Assembly (NCBI GenBank): GCA_023213395.1
Contig: CM041465.1
Span: 186,007,741-186,071,740 of the forward strand
Length of the DNA stretch: 64,000 nucleotides
Origin: Cycas panzhihuaensis
Lineage: Eukaryota; Cycadophyta
Reading direction: 5' to 3'
Each line of letters starts with the position of its first letter. Within the stretch, counting starts at the first letter, position 1. Below the pieces are notes generated by a model, which worked only from the letters and a program-made list of their open reading frames with translations, was not told the DNA's origin and did not search any database. Both the position numbers and the translations under genes were made by a program. Positions 22,587 through 38,149 of the stretch are shown piece by piece.

Positions 22587-25500
22587 ATTTTGTTTGCTTA
22601 AAATAACTTTGATTCATATGTTTCTTTGTTTTTTTTTCACTATATTAGTTTGACGAATGGAGGCACTTTTCTTTTGGTAATTGAATCACCCCAATCTTAC
22701 ATTTTTATAATCACATTTTAATAAAATAAATTTAAGTATTTTTAAATATTTTTAATGTACATATGTATGAAAATAAGTAAATATTTTATTGTTGTGATTT
22801 AATTTTGATAAGTGGGTTTAAGAATAGTGGTTAGTAAATATAGAGTTAGACATTAACAAATAGAAAGCCATGGGTTCAAGTCTTATCAATTCACCTTTCA
22901 CAAAGTACATACACAATTTAGGATAATTAATTTTTTAATGCTTTTTCATTATTCATTTGAATCTTTATATTTTATATTTTAAACAATGGAATTTCATGAG
23001 TATAAACATATAACAGTCTAATTGATTTAGAGATGTCATCTAAACCATCAAACACACACATTTTTATGTGCTTAAGATCATATCTATCTAAAGGCAAAAA
23101 GTAAGCACTTTGGAATATTTTATAAGTTATCTCATCAGGCATAAAACATCAACTTTGAAACAACCAAAACACATTCTTTTCTTAACTCATCATTGCAATA
23201 GAATATTGCCAAATTTTCAATAAAATTTTGATGGATTTTAAGCTCTTAAATACATGAATATAATCCGTTAAAAATGTATTCATTTCAAAGAGAAAATTAA
23301 TCATTCACATGTGTTGTTTGGCGAAAACTAAACAATATCATTTTAACATGTAATTCCCTACATTTTAATCAATTCCTAATAAACATTTAAGTAAACAAAA
23401 TGATTGAAATCACATTTACTTGAAAGTTTAAAAATATACTTTAAAGGTGTTTCATGATAATCATTTATTCTATATTGTTGATAAGGTTTTTTGGCATTTA
23501 TGAGTTGATAAATACATATACTCTAAAATTACATTCATTTCAAAGCATGAATGAATCATGTCCATGTTCCCTATGATTAGAGTTAAAATGACATATTCTC
23601 ACACATCTTTATGACCTCCTAATGACAACAAGTTGAACCTCATTTTTGATAAATCAAATATGATTGAATGAATCAAGGTTTTTTTATTAAGTCATTATTT
23701 TGCCTATCATTTATATCATTTTAAGTTGCATGCTTTAGGTATATTAAAATTTATAATAATTGAGTATTCATGTTGTTGTCTTTATATAACTTCATAGGTA
23801 GGTATCTTTTCTAATCTACATATAAGTAATTAAGATATTTTACATAACATTAATATGCATATAGGTTTCAGGAATTAAATGCATGCATATTTTGTTTTAT
23901 TGGAATAAAATAAACTAAGAGGGAAAGATAATCTATTGCATTTGTATGTAGTTTGATTTTGAATTTTTTTCATTGACCTATCAAATCATTAATTAAATAA
24001 AGAAATCTTACTTTATTTAGCTAAATTTTCTTATAGGTACATTGAGGGTTTAAATTACATTTTTATTCTAATTTTGGACAAACTTCTATAGGAGCTAAGG
24101 TGCGCATTGTTAAAATAAAATTTATAAAAATATATACAAAAGAAGTATAAAAAAATTTACTTTTGTTTTACAATCACACACATAATTAATTTAGGATTCA
24201 ACAAATCCAATAGTGCTACCTTCTGCCTTCATCTGTATGCATTGTTTAGTTGACATCTTAGGTTGTAACTTTTGTCGCACTAAAAAAATTGAAATGAGAC
24301 ATCATCATTGAACTATTTTCACTTTGTCTATTCATCATCATCCCTTAGGATCCTTAGGTATGGTGTTTGTAGAGTCTAAACACTATTTCATTGCTTTTAC
24401 AAATCCATTACTAGACTAAGACCCTTTATGAAAATAGGGACCTATAATATGCTAAGTCCTGAACAAGCTAGGGTTAGTACTCTAATAGGGGTGCAATCAT
24501 ATAGATGTACTTTACCTATTAGAACCTATCCATAAAAACTTATAATACTAAGTGATTCTGGTAGATGTAAGGGTATTAAAGAGTAAGTGAGTTGACTATA
24601 TGCTTATTCTTTACGGATGTATCATGAAGTTATAGCTAGTTGAGTGGCCTTCTTTGGAGAGACTATAGAGGGCTTTATCTTTCCACTACCTATACTATTT
24701 AAGATTACTCGATACATCTTATGGTTTACATTAGAATTCATTACTAAGGTTGGAGATGGTGATTCTAATTGGGTTAAGGTTGTATTACTAGGGGAGACCA
24801 CCTAATAATATTATATTAGAGGAGTGGATAGGTAGCTTTAATGACTTCAGTTTGGACTTTTCCACCTTACTATAGAAAATAATATCAATATGATAGCCTA
24901 GTACTAGCACTTTCTTTATAGTGAGTTGAACCCCCACTTATTAGGTTAATTTTTATTTTATTTCTCATTCATCTATTTGCCCATCAGGTTCTTTGGATTC
25001 TTGCATTGATCATTATATATTTTGATTAGGTGAAATACATTTCATTTATCATTCGATTAAGGGTTCCCTTGTTTAATACCTTTTCTAATTCATAAAATGT
25101 AGACTCTAATGTGGTCTTAACTCACACAGGGCATATAGGTTATTTTAGGTGGAAACTAAAAGCATTACATTCCTACATCAATAAGCATTTAAAGAGCCTT
25201 TGGCATGCACCCCTATTTTTATGATAAACTTATTCCAATAAAATTTTCTAACACTAATATTTAGCATCAGGTTAGGAAACACTCTATAAGTGCTTTGAAA
25301 TGGTAGTATTATAGAAAATTTCATTACTTAATGCATGCCATACCTATGAACATAAAGTGTATACTTTTACTTCAAATTTATATAGGAATTAATAGGATTA
25401 TCTACAAAACTTTTTTTATTCTATAGTTGATGATAAAAAAATGTATACAAAATCATTTGCAAAATGTGTTATGCAAAATAATTCATGGTGTTTTATATAT

Positions 25501-26713
25501 TTATAATTTCAGATTGTTTTATATAAAACTTTGCATAGTTTTGCATACTACTTCACCTACTTTCCCTTAAAATTTTATAAACATGTAGCCTTATTTTTAT
25601 CCATATTACTTCAAAGTTTCACATAAATCCTTATACAATTTTGCATAATATTTCACATTATTTTGTAGAAATTTTATTTTATAAAGTCTCTTATACATAG
25701 TTGATGTAGTACAAAATGTGGGCATGATATGATGAGTGGATATCATTTAAAAAGTTAATGTAATATAGAGTTGGATATTTCTCTTTGACTCATATCTAGG
25801 AAACAACTAGTTAATGACACACAATAGAATATGCACTAAGTTGTTAAATATTTGAAACACAAATTAATTACCTACACCAAAGTAAGAAACAAATATCTAT
25901 AAAATTATTTTTATCACATAATCACATGCAGTGTTGCATATAGATTTTTAAGGTCTTGTACATCATTTGTTTCTTTCTCTTAAGGCCGCATATAAATGTC
26001 ACAAGCACATTTATAATATATTATCCAATAATTATTTCCTTTTTTAAAAGTTGAACATAGTGTCACATGCATGCTTATGATGTATTACAAAAAAATTAGA
26101 GGTTTCTTAATGTATAATAGTAACATAAAATATAACACTTGGTATCATTTCAATTGGTACCACTAATGCTAAAGGTACACTTCACTACATGATCACCAAT
26201 TATTCCCATTAATACATTCTATAGTATGTTAAGATCTCCCTACTAGTTAGGATAATTAGCAATGGCTCACTTAAAACAATTTTATCTCATTTAATCATAT
26301 TTATATAATGGTGTTTTCTGATCTACAACTATAGGACTCTTTCTTTCATCCAAAATTGGGTGGGTGACTAAGACCAAGTAAAGTTTGCCTTAATACTAAT
26401 AAATCATTCATTATAATCACATTATTGATTGAAGTTGTAATAATACTAGAGTGACTTACTACAATAAACAAGGACCAAAAATTTGTAAGTAGAGTTGTTA
26501 ATGAATGGATGAGCTAAACTTCATATTAATTACACTAGATATAGAATATAGAAGGTAAAAAATTTAGAATTCTCCTTGATGTATCGATTGTAATTATTAA
26601 TTAATAGGAGGATAAGCATGATGCCTCCAAAGTTATATTAGTAGAACTTATAATCCATCACCTTAGACCTTAACAATATCAATTAGAGTAAATTGAAGAA
26701 CAACATGCATGCC

Positions 26714-26824
26714 CAAATATCCCATAAGAGTAGCACATTAGACATAAATCTTCTTGTAATTAACATCTAGTATATTAATTACAAGAAGATTTATGTCTAA
26801 TGTGCTACTCTTATGGGATATTTG
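26714..26824. repeat. Perfect 50-bp inverted repeat with 11-nt spacer
   Basis: Arm 26714-26763 and arm 26775-26824 are exact reverse complements, checked base by base. The spacer is CATCTAGTATA. Just downstream, parts of the right arm (cttatgggatatttgttaac) and spacer repeat again directly at about 26840-26880. Unit B has only the left arm (62143-62180) followed by about 320 different bases. Confidence 0.95.
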
Positions 26825-27379
26825 TTAACATCTAGTATCTCTTATGGGATATTTGTTAACACACCATTAAAATCTAGTATGTTAGACTCACCAAGTATCC
26901 CTCTTATCATGAAAAAGATTAATTAATAAGTGACTTTGCAATGTACATTTAAAAGCTCAACATAAGCCCTAAACAGTTGACTTGATCTAATTAAGAATTT
27001 GATAGCATTTACTCAAGGGCTACTCAAGTCTTTCCATTTCATTGCATTCTCATATTAGTTAGAGTGACGGTTGTGAGAAAGGCTAATATTATAAGAGATA
27101 AAGAAGATAAAAGGGATATCCACGTAACATCCCCAAATCCAAGTCCACAAAGAAAAGGAATTAATGACACTCAACCTTATAATAGAGCAAGGTGAAAATG
27201 TCCAAAACATTCCTATGAAAGGAATTGAGCATATCATACTTGTATGGAATACATCATAAACACTACACAATGATCACAATATGAACGTTCTAATCAATCT
27301 ACCGTCCTTTAAAAGGTTTTACCTCCATCTACACCAGGACGGCTCTTTCAAGGAGTAGTAGAAAGGTGAAACTTCTCTT

Positions 27380-27800
27380 TGCACACGAATAACAGATGGA
27401 AGCTCCATAGCGGCACCGCCCCCATTGAATGCCACGTGGCAGCACCGCGTGTTAAGGACAAGCGCTTACAAAGGGAGAAAATGTCGTCATCCAATGCAAA
27501 ATCGTCGACGCTCGGGGGCGTCAACCGACAACAGTGAAATTATCAAATAAAATCGTGGAAATTATTAAATAAAAGTCATAAAACCGTGGAATTCGGACGT
27601 CAGCGAAGCATCCAGAGACGTTTCCGCCGAAAATTCGTAGAGAGACATATACCGCCATAAGTGCCCCGTTTCCCATCCAACGGAGGAGGTCCTTTCCAAC
27701 ATATTTGGCAAAGGCCATACCCCTCGGATGGCATCAATTTGGCCATTTTGAATGAACGATGGCTATTTAAGTGATAGGGCTGCATCGTCTGGTAAGGAAG
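27380..27800 (+). promoter_or_regulatory. Promoter of the LEA5-like gene
   Basis: A palindromic G-box/ABRE decamer GCCACGTGGC is at 27431-27440, with a CGCGTG coupling-element-like site 6 bases on. ACCGAC, the DRE/CRT core, is at 27524-27529. A TATA-like CTATTTAAG is at 27763-27771, about 110 bases before the start codon. In plants, ABRE plus DRE elements give ABA-, drought- and cold-responsive expression, which fits a LEA gene. That link is inference. The same arrangement is kept in unit B at 63040-63480. Confidence 0.65.
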
Positions 27801-27851
27801 TGGCGAGCATCTATTCTTATTATTTTATTGCAGAAAATATTTTTGGTTTGT

Positions 27852-28145
27852 ATGCGTGGAGCGGAAGATTGCAGAAGAAGAAATGGCGAGATTGGTGTTG
27901 AATGCAAAGGTCACCTTGCCTGCGTTGCGGCTATTACATATCTCAAGGTTTGTACGTTACCCTTTGCCTTCTTTTCTAAAGCCCTGTATTCTATGGTCAT
28001 CATCTTTTCACACAGCATGGCTTTGAATTTTTAATTGTGTAATACCTATTTCGCAGGGGTGTTTTGTTAATTTGGACGCAAATTAATTTAATTAATTCGC
28101 TGACTGCAGGAGAGGATACGCGGCATTGGCGTCAAAAGAAGATGA
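27852..28145 (+). other. Upstream ORF overlapping the LEA start
   Basis: An ATG at 27852, in poor context (T at -3, C at +4), opens a different frame that crosses the same splice junction and stops at 28143-28145: 43 codons if spliced as the main gene. It starts 31 bases before the LEA ATG, within the 5' leader expected from the TATA position. It may lower translation of the main frame; this is unproven. Confidence 0.4.
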
Positions 28146-28554
28146 CACGAAAGGGATTACGGAGGAATGGAGTGAAGAAGAGGGTTATTATAATTCTACT
28201 GAAAGTAGTCCGTCAATCCACAATAATCAGAGTTGGTGGATGCCTCACCCCGTCACTGGCTACTTTGTTCCAGAGAGTCACCACCCTGCTAACACCCATC
28301 GCGATGCCGACCAACTCAGAGATAATGTTCAGCCTAATCGACGCCGTTCTGATCGTGCGGGCACAAATTCTACTGAAAGTAGTCCATCAGCCCACAGTGA
28401 AAACAATTGGTGGATGCCTCACCCCGTCACCGGCTACTTTGTTCCACAAAGTCACCACCCTCCTGACACCCATCGCGACGCCGACCAGCTCGGAGATAAT
28501 GTTCAGGCTAATCGAGGCCGTTCTGATCGTGCGGAAATTAAAAATAGAGATTAA
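27883..28554 (+). CDS. LEA_3 (LEA5/SAG21-like) protein, two exons, duplicated signature module
   Basis: Exon 1 is 27883-27947 and exon 2 is 28110-28554, with a GT...AG intron of 162 bases; the join is inside an Arg codon. The 169-residue product begins MARLVLNAKVTLPALRLL, basic and Ser/Leu-rich, followed by SRRGYAALA, the targeting region shared by LEA_3/SAG21 proteins, which are known to enter mitochondria. The family signature W-x-P-x-P-V-T-G-[YF] appears twice, as WWMPHPVTGYFVPESHH and WWMPHPVTGYFVPQSHH. They sit in two approximately 58-residue units that also repeat NSTESSPS, THRDADQL and RSDRA. Family members usually carry one signature and about 100 residues. The start was chosen for frame continuity across the splice and good context (G at -3, G at +4). 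The role is inferred as stress/desiccation protection. It is intact, with no stops, in a region otherwise full of dead elements. Confidence 0.82.
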
Positions 28555-29686
28555 TATTTTGTTGAAATCCGCATTGTCTGGCGGAGTGGCAGCTTCGTGT
28601 AATGTCGCAGTGGAACATATCATATAACAACGCTTTTGCTTTCCTTTAACAGATTTTATGTCGTTATTTGTCGTGATCTCTTGGTTAATGAAGTGGAAGG
28701 CCTCTTGATGTTAATTTCGTCGTGCAAGCAAATTATATTTTGTTTTGTTCTATGCTTTGTTTTTTCTAATTTTATTTTATTGGGGTATTCTACAAAAAAT
28801 TTATTCATCAAAAGTTAAGAGCGAGTTAAGGAGAGATTTTAGGGCAGCAATCTTGCAGAAGTGGAATATAGTTAAGCGATCAGAAGCTTCACAATTCCGT
28901 CTATAACAAACAGTTGAGTAGTTGGAATTTCTTTGTTTATAAATAATAACTAGTGGAGAATGTTAAAAGTCTTGAGCGCTGATAGGTGTATTCGTTCACA
29001 TTCATTTACGCATTTGTTGGGGCGTATTGGTCTAGGAGGCGGCCACCACAGAAGATGCTTGTGTCATTGTTCATGAGATCGTAATCACAAAAATTCTATA
29101 CCTAATACTTTCAGGTAAGTTTGTACATACATACTCTGCACATACATTTGATTCAATAAAAATGGTTTAAAATAAAAATAATTAAATATTAGGAAGGTTT
29201 GTGTTATATTATCCTTGCCATGCGTATGTCTGTCCATGTCATGTATCTGTCCTTTCTTCCCTTGATACACATTTATCATTTCTTCTTTTTTTGTTTTTTG
29301 TTTTTTTCTTTAATTATTTTTTTTATTATAATAGGGGATTAAACTCCACCCCTGAGTAGAGAATCCTCGTCGACATGCATTGAAGGCATCTATCGGCATA
29401 AAAATATTATCTGCACAACAAAAATATTCAACAAAAGGTCTGAGCAAGAATTATTCAGTAATATCAAAAAATATTTTGTAACTCATTAGAGAAAGAAAGA
29501 AATGTATAATTTAAGTGTGGGGTAAAACTTAAGTCAAGTCTACTACATGTGCCGCTTACTCGATCAATTATATCATTGGAAATATTGACGGTTTACTTAT
29601 AAATTAAGTCTCATATTATTCTTTTGTATATTATTTTGATGTATATGTAGAAGTTCTATCCAAATTGAGCCTCACATGGTGACCAA
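28555..29686 (+). other. 3' region of the LEA gene, non-coding
   Basis: No further gene. A candidate AATAAA is at 29155-29160, about 600 bases after the stop. Sequence at 29430-29530 is homologous to 63550-63620 in unit B. Confidence 0.5.
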
Positions 29687-29858
29687 TTCACCTCTGCTTT
29701 GTTTATCTTAATTTTGCTTTGTTATTTTATTTGTTTTTCTACATTATTTTGATATTGTAGCTTGATTTTGTATTCACCTGTGCTTTGTTTATCTTAGTTC
29801 TGTTTTGTTATTTTACTTGGTTTTTTACATTATTTTGATATTGTAGCTTGATTTCGTA
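29687..29858. repeat. 86-bp tandem duplication
   Basis: Two adjacent 86-base units (29687-29772, 29773-29858) differ at only a few positions. They lie 40 bases before the start of unit B. Confidence 0.9.
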
Positions 29859-29899
29859 TTAGTAGCACATGTTTTACAAATTCTAGATATTTCTTTCAG

Positions 29900-33460
<3,561 letters not shown>

Positions 33461-36349
33461 TGTTAACGTGGCAGTTGTTTGTTAAGCCACAAATTAATGT
33501 TAATATGGTTTAACTAAGGTGATTAAGTGAAAAGATGCGAGTTATCGAGAGGATCACAACCTTAATTGGGTGACGCCTCTCGGAAGAATATAAAAGCATC
33601 AAGCCCTTGTGTATTCTATGTATCAAAATCATTATGCAATAATAAATGTGATCAAGAAGGATCTTTTGTGATGGGTTTTTTCCTATAAGGGATTTTCCAT
33701 GTAAATCTTGTGTACTATGTGGACGCGCTGCTACGGGATAACACTTTGGTGATAAAGGCGCGGGAGAGATGGTGACGAAACCAGTGGGAAGTGGAACCTA
33801 CAAGGCAAGCAACTACCACGCAGAGGCGCCCGTCTTGGCCGGAGCGAGTTCGGGATCCGCAATGGAGTATGGCTACTCTTTGGGTGACCCTCCACCGCCT
33901 TGAGCGAAGGGGCGAAGATCGTGGGGACGAACCCGGGTTGACACAGGAGTAGGCCCCTCCCACCCTTGGGTGGCGGAAGGGAGAGAGAAAGAACCTAATA
34001 AGGATAGGCCAAGAACAATCCTATGCAATCTAACCAGGGTATCTGACGATCACGGAAGGCGCTCATGATTCTGGAAGAGGGAGGAAGGGTAAGAGAGAAG
34101 AAGACTCCTACAACCTCTCCTACGAATAACAAAAGTACATACAACAAGGCAAACAAATCGCAAACCAATACAAAAAAAATAATTTCCCCTTTTAATCTTT
34201 CGATGTTCTAATTACTAGGAAAAGAATAAAAGAAGGAAAAAGACCAGGGTGCGAAGGGAACAAAGCGTGCACTGGGCGTGGCGTGATGATGGCGTAGCCT
34301 TCAGGAGAGCACCCAACCACTCAGCAGCAGTCTGGGATGTGAAATGTGGCGAAAAGGGGCTTCCTTACCTTCCCCGGGAAAGTAAATGCGATAGAAGGAA
34401 GGAAAGAAAGCTAACTAGCAAATGAGATAGCATAAAATATGACACATGCAAGGGACGCTTACCGGTGGAAGGGGGCAGCGGGCAACGTTCTCCGCGTCCC
34501 GAGTACATAAGCAACAAAGGTCTCCCTCTGCGAGGGGAGACACCTATATGCAACACAAAGATCTAGCAATATATGTCTAACAACATAAGCGAGTCTAAAT
34601 GTACATGCATCGGTGTTAGTCCAATAAGGAAAATACCAAAGAAGAGCGATCCAAATGAAAGGAAACAACAAGGTAAGCCTCGGGTGGCCTCACCATGAAT
34701 GGTGCCTGGACCTCTCCCCAAGAGCCACGGGCGTGAGGAGAAAGTCAAGACTCAAGGTGGAAAAGCAGTGCAAGAAGGGCAAGAAAGACCCAAAGACACC
34801 CACGAGGCAACCGGATGCTACGGGGAGCAAACCGTAACGGGAGCAAAGGTGGAGAAGAACCGCGGTTGGGGCTATGGATGGCACCCAAACTGAATAAAGG
34901 GTCCCAAATCAGTGGCGCAACTTGTGACAGCTGGTTTGGGCAACAAAGGAGCCTTGAACCCTTGTTTGAGCCAAGAGTAGCAGGCGAGAGGGAGGCTTTG
35001 GAGGGCTTTGAGCCGCTTAGGAGGCGTGGCGGTGGTGCGGAATCCACCCGGCTCCTCTCCAAAGCCTATGCAACCCCTCAACGCCTTGCCTTGGGCCAAG
35101 AGCAGTAAGAAGCGAGAGGAGAGTGGTACAGCGGTCCTCGGGAGGAGGAAAACCAACTCTCAAGCAACAAATGAAAACAAATAAGAAGTGTAAATATCAC
35201 CAAAAACAAATACAAAGTGAAGAGTACACGGAAAGGGAGGCAAGGATTTGCCCAAAAGCGTGAAGAAGGGCTGGAACAAACAGCCCAGATCTGGAATAGA
35301 GCAGGCCGGGCCCTGCTATGGAGGTGGAACGGGAAACACCTGCAAACGGGGAGCTCGTGGACTGCCTGGGTAGAAAACAGCTGGAAATCGCTTCAAAGGA
35401 GCCCTCTCCAAGGCATTTGAGGGGCTGAGAGAATGTCTCAGCCAAGCCAAAGGAGAGCCGGGCGCTGTATGAAGAGTGCAGTCCGATTGTTGCAGCAAAT
35501 GAGAAGAAGCGAGGCGGGAGAGTGTTCCTCTTGAGTAAATCCAAAAGTGAGTAAAAAGATCCTTGAAAAGCAGGCCAAAAGATGTTTAAGTACTAAAGCA
35601 AAACCCTAAAGTACGCGAATAGGGCACGGCTGGGAGGGAGAAAAGGCACGAACCACGTGGCAGTTTCGCAATAAATGCGAAATTGCCACGGCGGATTTTA
35701 AAAACAAAGCGAGGCAGTCGTCTGCGGAAACTTTAGCGATGCACGAATATTCCAGTGATGCGAAAATTCCGGCGATCACAAGATCACTGCGAAGATTACG
35801 GTGGTATGCACAGAACACAAATGGGGCCCGCCAACCGGTCGGTGGGGGGGCAATGAAAAGGCTAAAGGACAACTAAAACACCCACCGGAGCAAACAAGCC
35901 AAGAAACGGGCCCACGGGAGGCGAAATAGGCCCCAAATGAGGTGGCAAGCTAACCAAGCGACGATGAGACATCACACGGGTGGAGGTGGCGCAAACCCGG
36001 TGGATCCAGGAGAGGGGAGGCGGATCACGAAGTAATACGGTCACCGTGGTGCCACACTCGCTAAGAGTGTGCCCTGCTATAGTCGTCATAGGCTAAACAT
36101 AGGTGTGGGACGGCGACCGTGCCGCCACAAAGTCATACGCATGCAAATATGTAAGCAGACAATCAGTAAATAAAAGTGACGATAATGCTAGAGACATACC
36201 TGCACTTACCTGAGTCGGTGATTCCGTATCCATTCCCGGAAGCCGGGAAACACTATGCATTTGTATTCTATGTGTATTTTTGTTTACTTGTGTATAGTTA
36301 AAGATTCAGTAAATAGAAATATACCTATATGATTTCATGTCCCTGAATA
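33461..36349 (+). repeat. 5' LTR of copia element 2, split by a solo LTR
   Basis: 33461-33719 plus 36258-36349 align with 60604-60956. It includes a TATA-like tataaaagc (33590) matched at 60733. The end reads ...TGAATA, where the 3' LTR has TGAACA. Confidence 0.88.
33720..36252 (-). mobile_element. Solo LTR of the Tat-like element, TSD CTATG
   Basis: 2533 bases begin TGGACGCG and end GGGAAACA, between identical CTATG repeats at 33715-33719 and 36253-36257. It is homologous end to end with the LTR at 4394-6959, and no internal sequence is attached. Solo LTRs form by recombination between the two LTRs of a full element. The apparent open frames inside are shared with the other copy and have no domain. 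Confidence 0.93.
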
Positions 36350-36361
36350 TGGTACCAAAGC
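36350..36361 (+). other. Primer-binding site of copia element 2
   Basis: TGGTACCAAAGC directly follows the 5' LTR; it is a two-change version of the tRNA-Met primer site TGGTATCAGAGC. Confidence 0.7.
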
Positions 36362-37747
36362 TGTAGGATACTACATAACTGAAGCCTGACGTTGAGCAGA
36401 GCGGTGAGATCACTGGTTGTCGGGTGAAGCTCTCAAACCCAAGACTTATTATGAGGGTCCATCATCTCTAATAATGTGCAAAAGTAGGTACAACAAATCA
36501 ATGGTAGTTGAAGTAGTGAAAATCACTATTCAACAGAGCATAAGGGTCTATTAGAGTCAATAATCAGGCATGAAGTCCATAGGGATGGTGTGAGTTAGCT
36601 TGTTGGGTGTTATTCAAAGTGGGTTAATAATGATCTATGATGTTAATTCAAGCTAGCAAAGCATGTACTGATGTTGATTCGATGACTATGAGGACAACCA
36701 TCCATGTATACATGTAAGTGAGTTATTTACTCATCTAGGATACTATAAAATTAAAAAAGGACTAAGATTTTTTTGGTATTACCTACATCTAGTCTATATA
36801 AGGGATAGATTGGAGATTATTTGGAATGTTTTCATACCTCTATACTAAGATTAGATTAAGCATATAGAAGTACAGAGTGTTAATTACCAAAATTTTAAGT
36901 CTTAGTGTCTTTATATGAGAGAAAGGCCCCCTTATTTCAGTTGTATGCATAAACATATCCTACATCTGCATGCTAAGAGGTATTTGGGTGAGTTTTAGTC
37001 TTGGTTGGGCATGTTTAGGAGGTGGTTAGGCCCTATATGGACTGTTTACTAGCTATACTAAAGGTGTTTGTACCCATAGCCTTCTTTGTTAGGAACTTGA
37101 AGGACATAATCCCTATGTGTACTACAACAACTATTATCCACATAGCTAGGCTCTTATAGGAAGTGGTTGGGCTTAGATATGTTTATATACCAGTTGTATA
37201 ATAAGTGTAGGTCTGTAGTTTAGAGTGTTAGTTTGTTCGTAGTGCCCAAGAAAAAATTGAGTTGTGGCAACCCTGTCTCTTGGAATCACGTAATGCAACT
37301 TATTGTATCACTTTTCGGATGATATTTTACTAAGTTAAGACCTTAATAATATTATTAAGATAATGTATTGAAAAAATAAAGTATGTGAGTTATGTGATGA
37401 GGTGTAGTTGTTCATATAAAGTCACAATTATTGGAATAGATCCTCTAATATATTCTCTTTATAATTGAACTTCATAAAAGGCCCTTAGACCATTGAAAAA
37501 ACATATTATTTCATAGTGTATTGTATTTGAGGACTCCTAGAACCATTTTGAGTGTGAATCGAGGAGATTTTTTATGGTTGTAACTTAGAGACCATGCAAT
37601 TCTTCCTTGTGGAGTTGTCCCCATTCTTGGAGCAAAATTTTTAAGTGTCTAAAGGGTTATTTTTTATACTTTTGAGTTCATTTAAAGGCGTTTTGAAGCC
37701 ATTTGTGAGGGGATAATAGTCAGTGACTTACACGTGTATAGTTGGTG
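36362..37747 (+). other. Leader of copia element 2
   Basis: Non-coding between the primer site and the nested minus-strand element. No domain or RNA gene seen. The leader resumes at 49883-49980. Confidence 0.6.
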
Positions 37748-37752
37748 TTTAG

Positions 37753-38120
37753 TGTTGGCTTCAAGGTGCAGAGCGGGAGGATTACAGGTGAGTATTCATC
37801 ATTGTAGAACTGTAAATAATTTATGAAAATAAAACTACTGGTGTTAACAAAACACCAAGGAGGTATTCCCCACCTATAAATAAAGTAATTTGTGGAGACA
37901 ACAAGCACCTCTACTTGACAAATATTTAAAATTTTTAAAAATAATAAAAATTTAAATAATTAATTGAATACTTACCTATGGTGGCTATGTCAGCTCTTTA
38001 ATAATTGTTAATAACTACTTGATGATGCTAGGTGGCCTGAGGTGACATAGGGAGGCCCAAGGTGGCATTGAGTCGTTCTAGGTACACACTTGCATTAGTT
38101 AATTGGGTATTATCCCAACA
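37753..38120 (-). repeat. 3' LTR of the minus-strand copia composite
   Basis: 368 bases, ends TG...CA, adjacent to a polypurine tract; pairs with 49512-49877. Confidence 0.88.
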
Positions 38121-38149
38121 TTCTCCCCCATAATGACTAATGTAAAGAA

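Noticed and set aside
24300-24960. Possible decayed coding region in unit A, repeated in unit B (32290-32900)
   Set aside because: It looks slightly coding-like, but every frame has stops and no motif could be named.
26714-26824. MicroRNA precursor
   Set aside because: Perfect pairing over 50 bases with no bulges indicates a recent inverted duplication, not a typical miRNA stem; no expression evidence.
27771-28034. 87-codon frame over the LEA first exon
   Set aside because: It is the overlapping frame that runs unspliced through the intron; only its part from the ATG at 27852 is kept, as a uORF.
28064-28627. 187-codon frame across LEA exon 2
   Set aside because: It is a shadow frame. The module repeat keeps both frames open, but the LEA signature is in the frame at 28110-28554.
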